13,006 nucleotides of DNA from contig PFHP01000033.1 of assembly GCA_002782365.1 (NCBI GenBank), positions 658 to 13,663 of the forward strand, written 5' to 3'. Positions 12,687 to 13,006 of the stretch are shown one piece after another. This DNA comes from Candidatus Kuenenbacteria bacterium CG_4_8_14_3_um_filter_39_15. GTDB lineage: Bacteria; Patescibacteriota; Patescibacteriia; UBA2196; GWA2-42-15. The translations under genes were made by a program, and so were the position numbers. Numbering within the stretch: the stretch's first letter is position 1; each line of letters begins with the position of its first letter. The notes beneath the pieces were generated by a model. That model worked only from the letters and a program-made list of their open reading frames with translations. It was not told the DNA's origin and searched no databases.

Positions 12687-13006
12687 TTATAATTTTTCAA
12701 TTTCTTCTGGCAGCGTAGTCAAGTCATTCAGGATTGGGAAGTCTATATCAGCGGGCCATTGGTTGTAGTCGCCTTTAATGCCAATAAATTTAGTCTTACA
12801 TTGTCGGGCGCTTTGCCAGTCGCTCTTGCCGTCGCCGATAATAACTGTCTGTTGAGGAATTATATTTTCTAGGTTGATGATCTGCTGAATATTTTCTAAT
12901 TTTGTTTCCGGAGGCGAGCCAAAGACGCCTTTGAAATATGTTCGCCAGCTGAGTCTGTCAATAATGGCATTAATATCATTTTGAGGGGTAGCGGAGTTAA
13001 TATAGA
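12687..13006 (-). CDS. HAD-superfamily phosphatase, C-terminal part (start beyond right edge)
   Basis: About 105 codons of a minus-strand reading frame enter from the right edge and end with TAA at 12689-12687. The translation begins YINSATPQNDINAII and holds the last three HAD motifs: motif II Ser/Thr in NSATP, the motif III Lys in the PETKLENI segment, and motif IV VIIGDGKSDWQSA with the two metal-binding Asp residues. The tail FIGIKGDYNQWP is the usual final strand. The nucleophile motif DxDxT must lie outside the window. Such enzymes remove phosphate from small molecules, often sugar phosphates; the substrate here is unknown. It is in the same direction as the Gfo/Idh gene, 138 bp upstream of it, and may belong to the same sugar-modifying group. 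Confidence 0.85.
   Translation of the reverse strand, partial: YINSATPQNDINAIIDRLSWRTYFKGVFGSPPETKLENIQQIINLENIIPQQTVIIGDGKSDWQSARQCKTKFIGIKGDYNQWPADIDFPILNDLTTLPEEIEKL

Overview
The window reads as part of an AT-rich bacterial chromosome, most likely from the Candidate Phyla Radiation (Patescibacteria, Parcubacteria-like). This is inferred from several things together: AT-rich intergenic DNA, almost no recognisable Shine-Dalgarno sites, strong TAA stop preference, tightly packed genes, a nucleotide-salvage rather than synthesis set, and a subtilase fused to FG-GAP repeats of the kind common in that group. Protein-level placement could not be tested here.

Layout. From 9953 down to 1, nine minus-strand genes follow one another with short gaps or overlaps: an O-antigen ligase/TPR membrane protein, a secreted subtilisin-like protease with a six-repeat FG-GAP tail, a GtrA-family membrane protein, a UDP-glucuronate decarboxylase-like SDR, S-adenosylmethionine synthetase (metK), a GalE-like SDR, adenine phosphoribosyltransferase (apt), methylthioadenosine phosphorylase (mtnP), and the N-terminal part of glutamyl-tRNA synthetase (gltX, running off the left edge). 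A 98-bp AT-rich divergent promoter region (9954-10051) separates this run from a plus-strand polyprenyl-phosphate sugar-1-phosphate transferase (10052-11425). Beyond that, convergent on the minus strand, are a Gfo/Idh/MocA oxidoreductase and the C-terminal part of a HAD phosphatase that enters from the right edge.

How the genes fit together. Two themes are interleaved. One is cell-surface glycan: lipid-linked sugar initiation (sugar transferase), nucleotide-sugar conversion (two SDRs, possibly Gfo/Idh and HAD), GtrA-type lipid-sugar movement and O-antigen ligase/polymerase-like transfer. The other is SAM/adenine economy: MetK makes SAM, MtnP cleaves the by-product methylthioadenosine to adenine, and Apt returns adenine to AMP.

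Non-coding signals worth attention are a 35-bp hairpin flanked by 9-bp direct repeats between mtnP and gltX, a putative leaderless promoter for the ligase gene, and an intrinsic terminator for the Gfo/Idh gene lying antisense inside the 3' end of the sugar-transferase gene. I saw no tRNA, rRNA, CRISPR array or transposase. I did not find a clearly new multi-gene system; the best candidates for novelty are the hairpin element, the altered active site of the decarboxylase-like SDR, and the surface-protease architecture.
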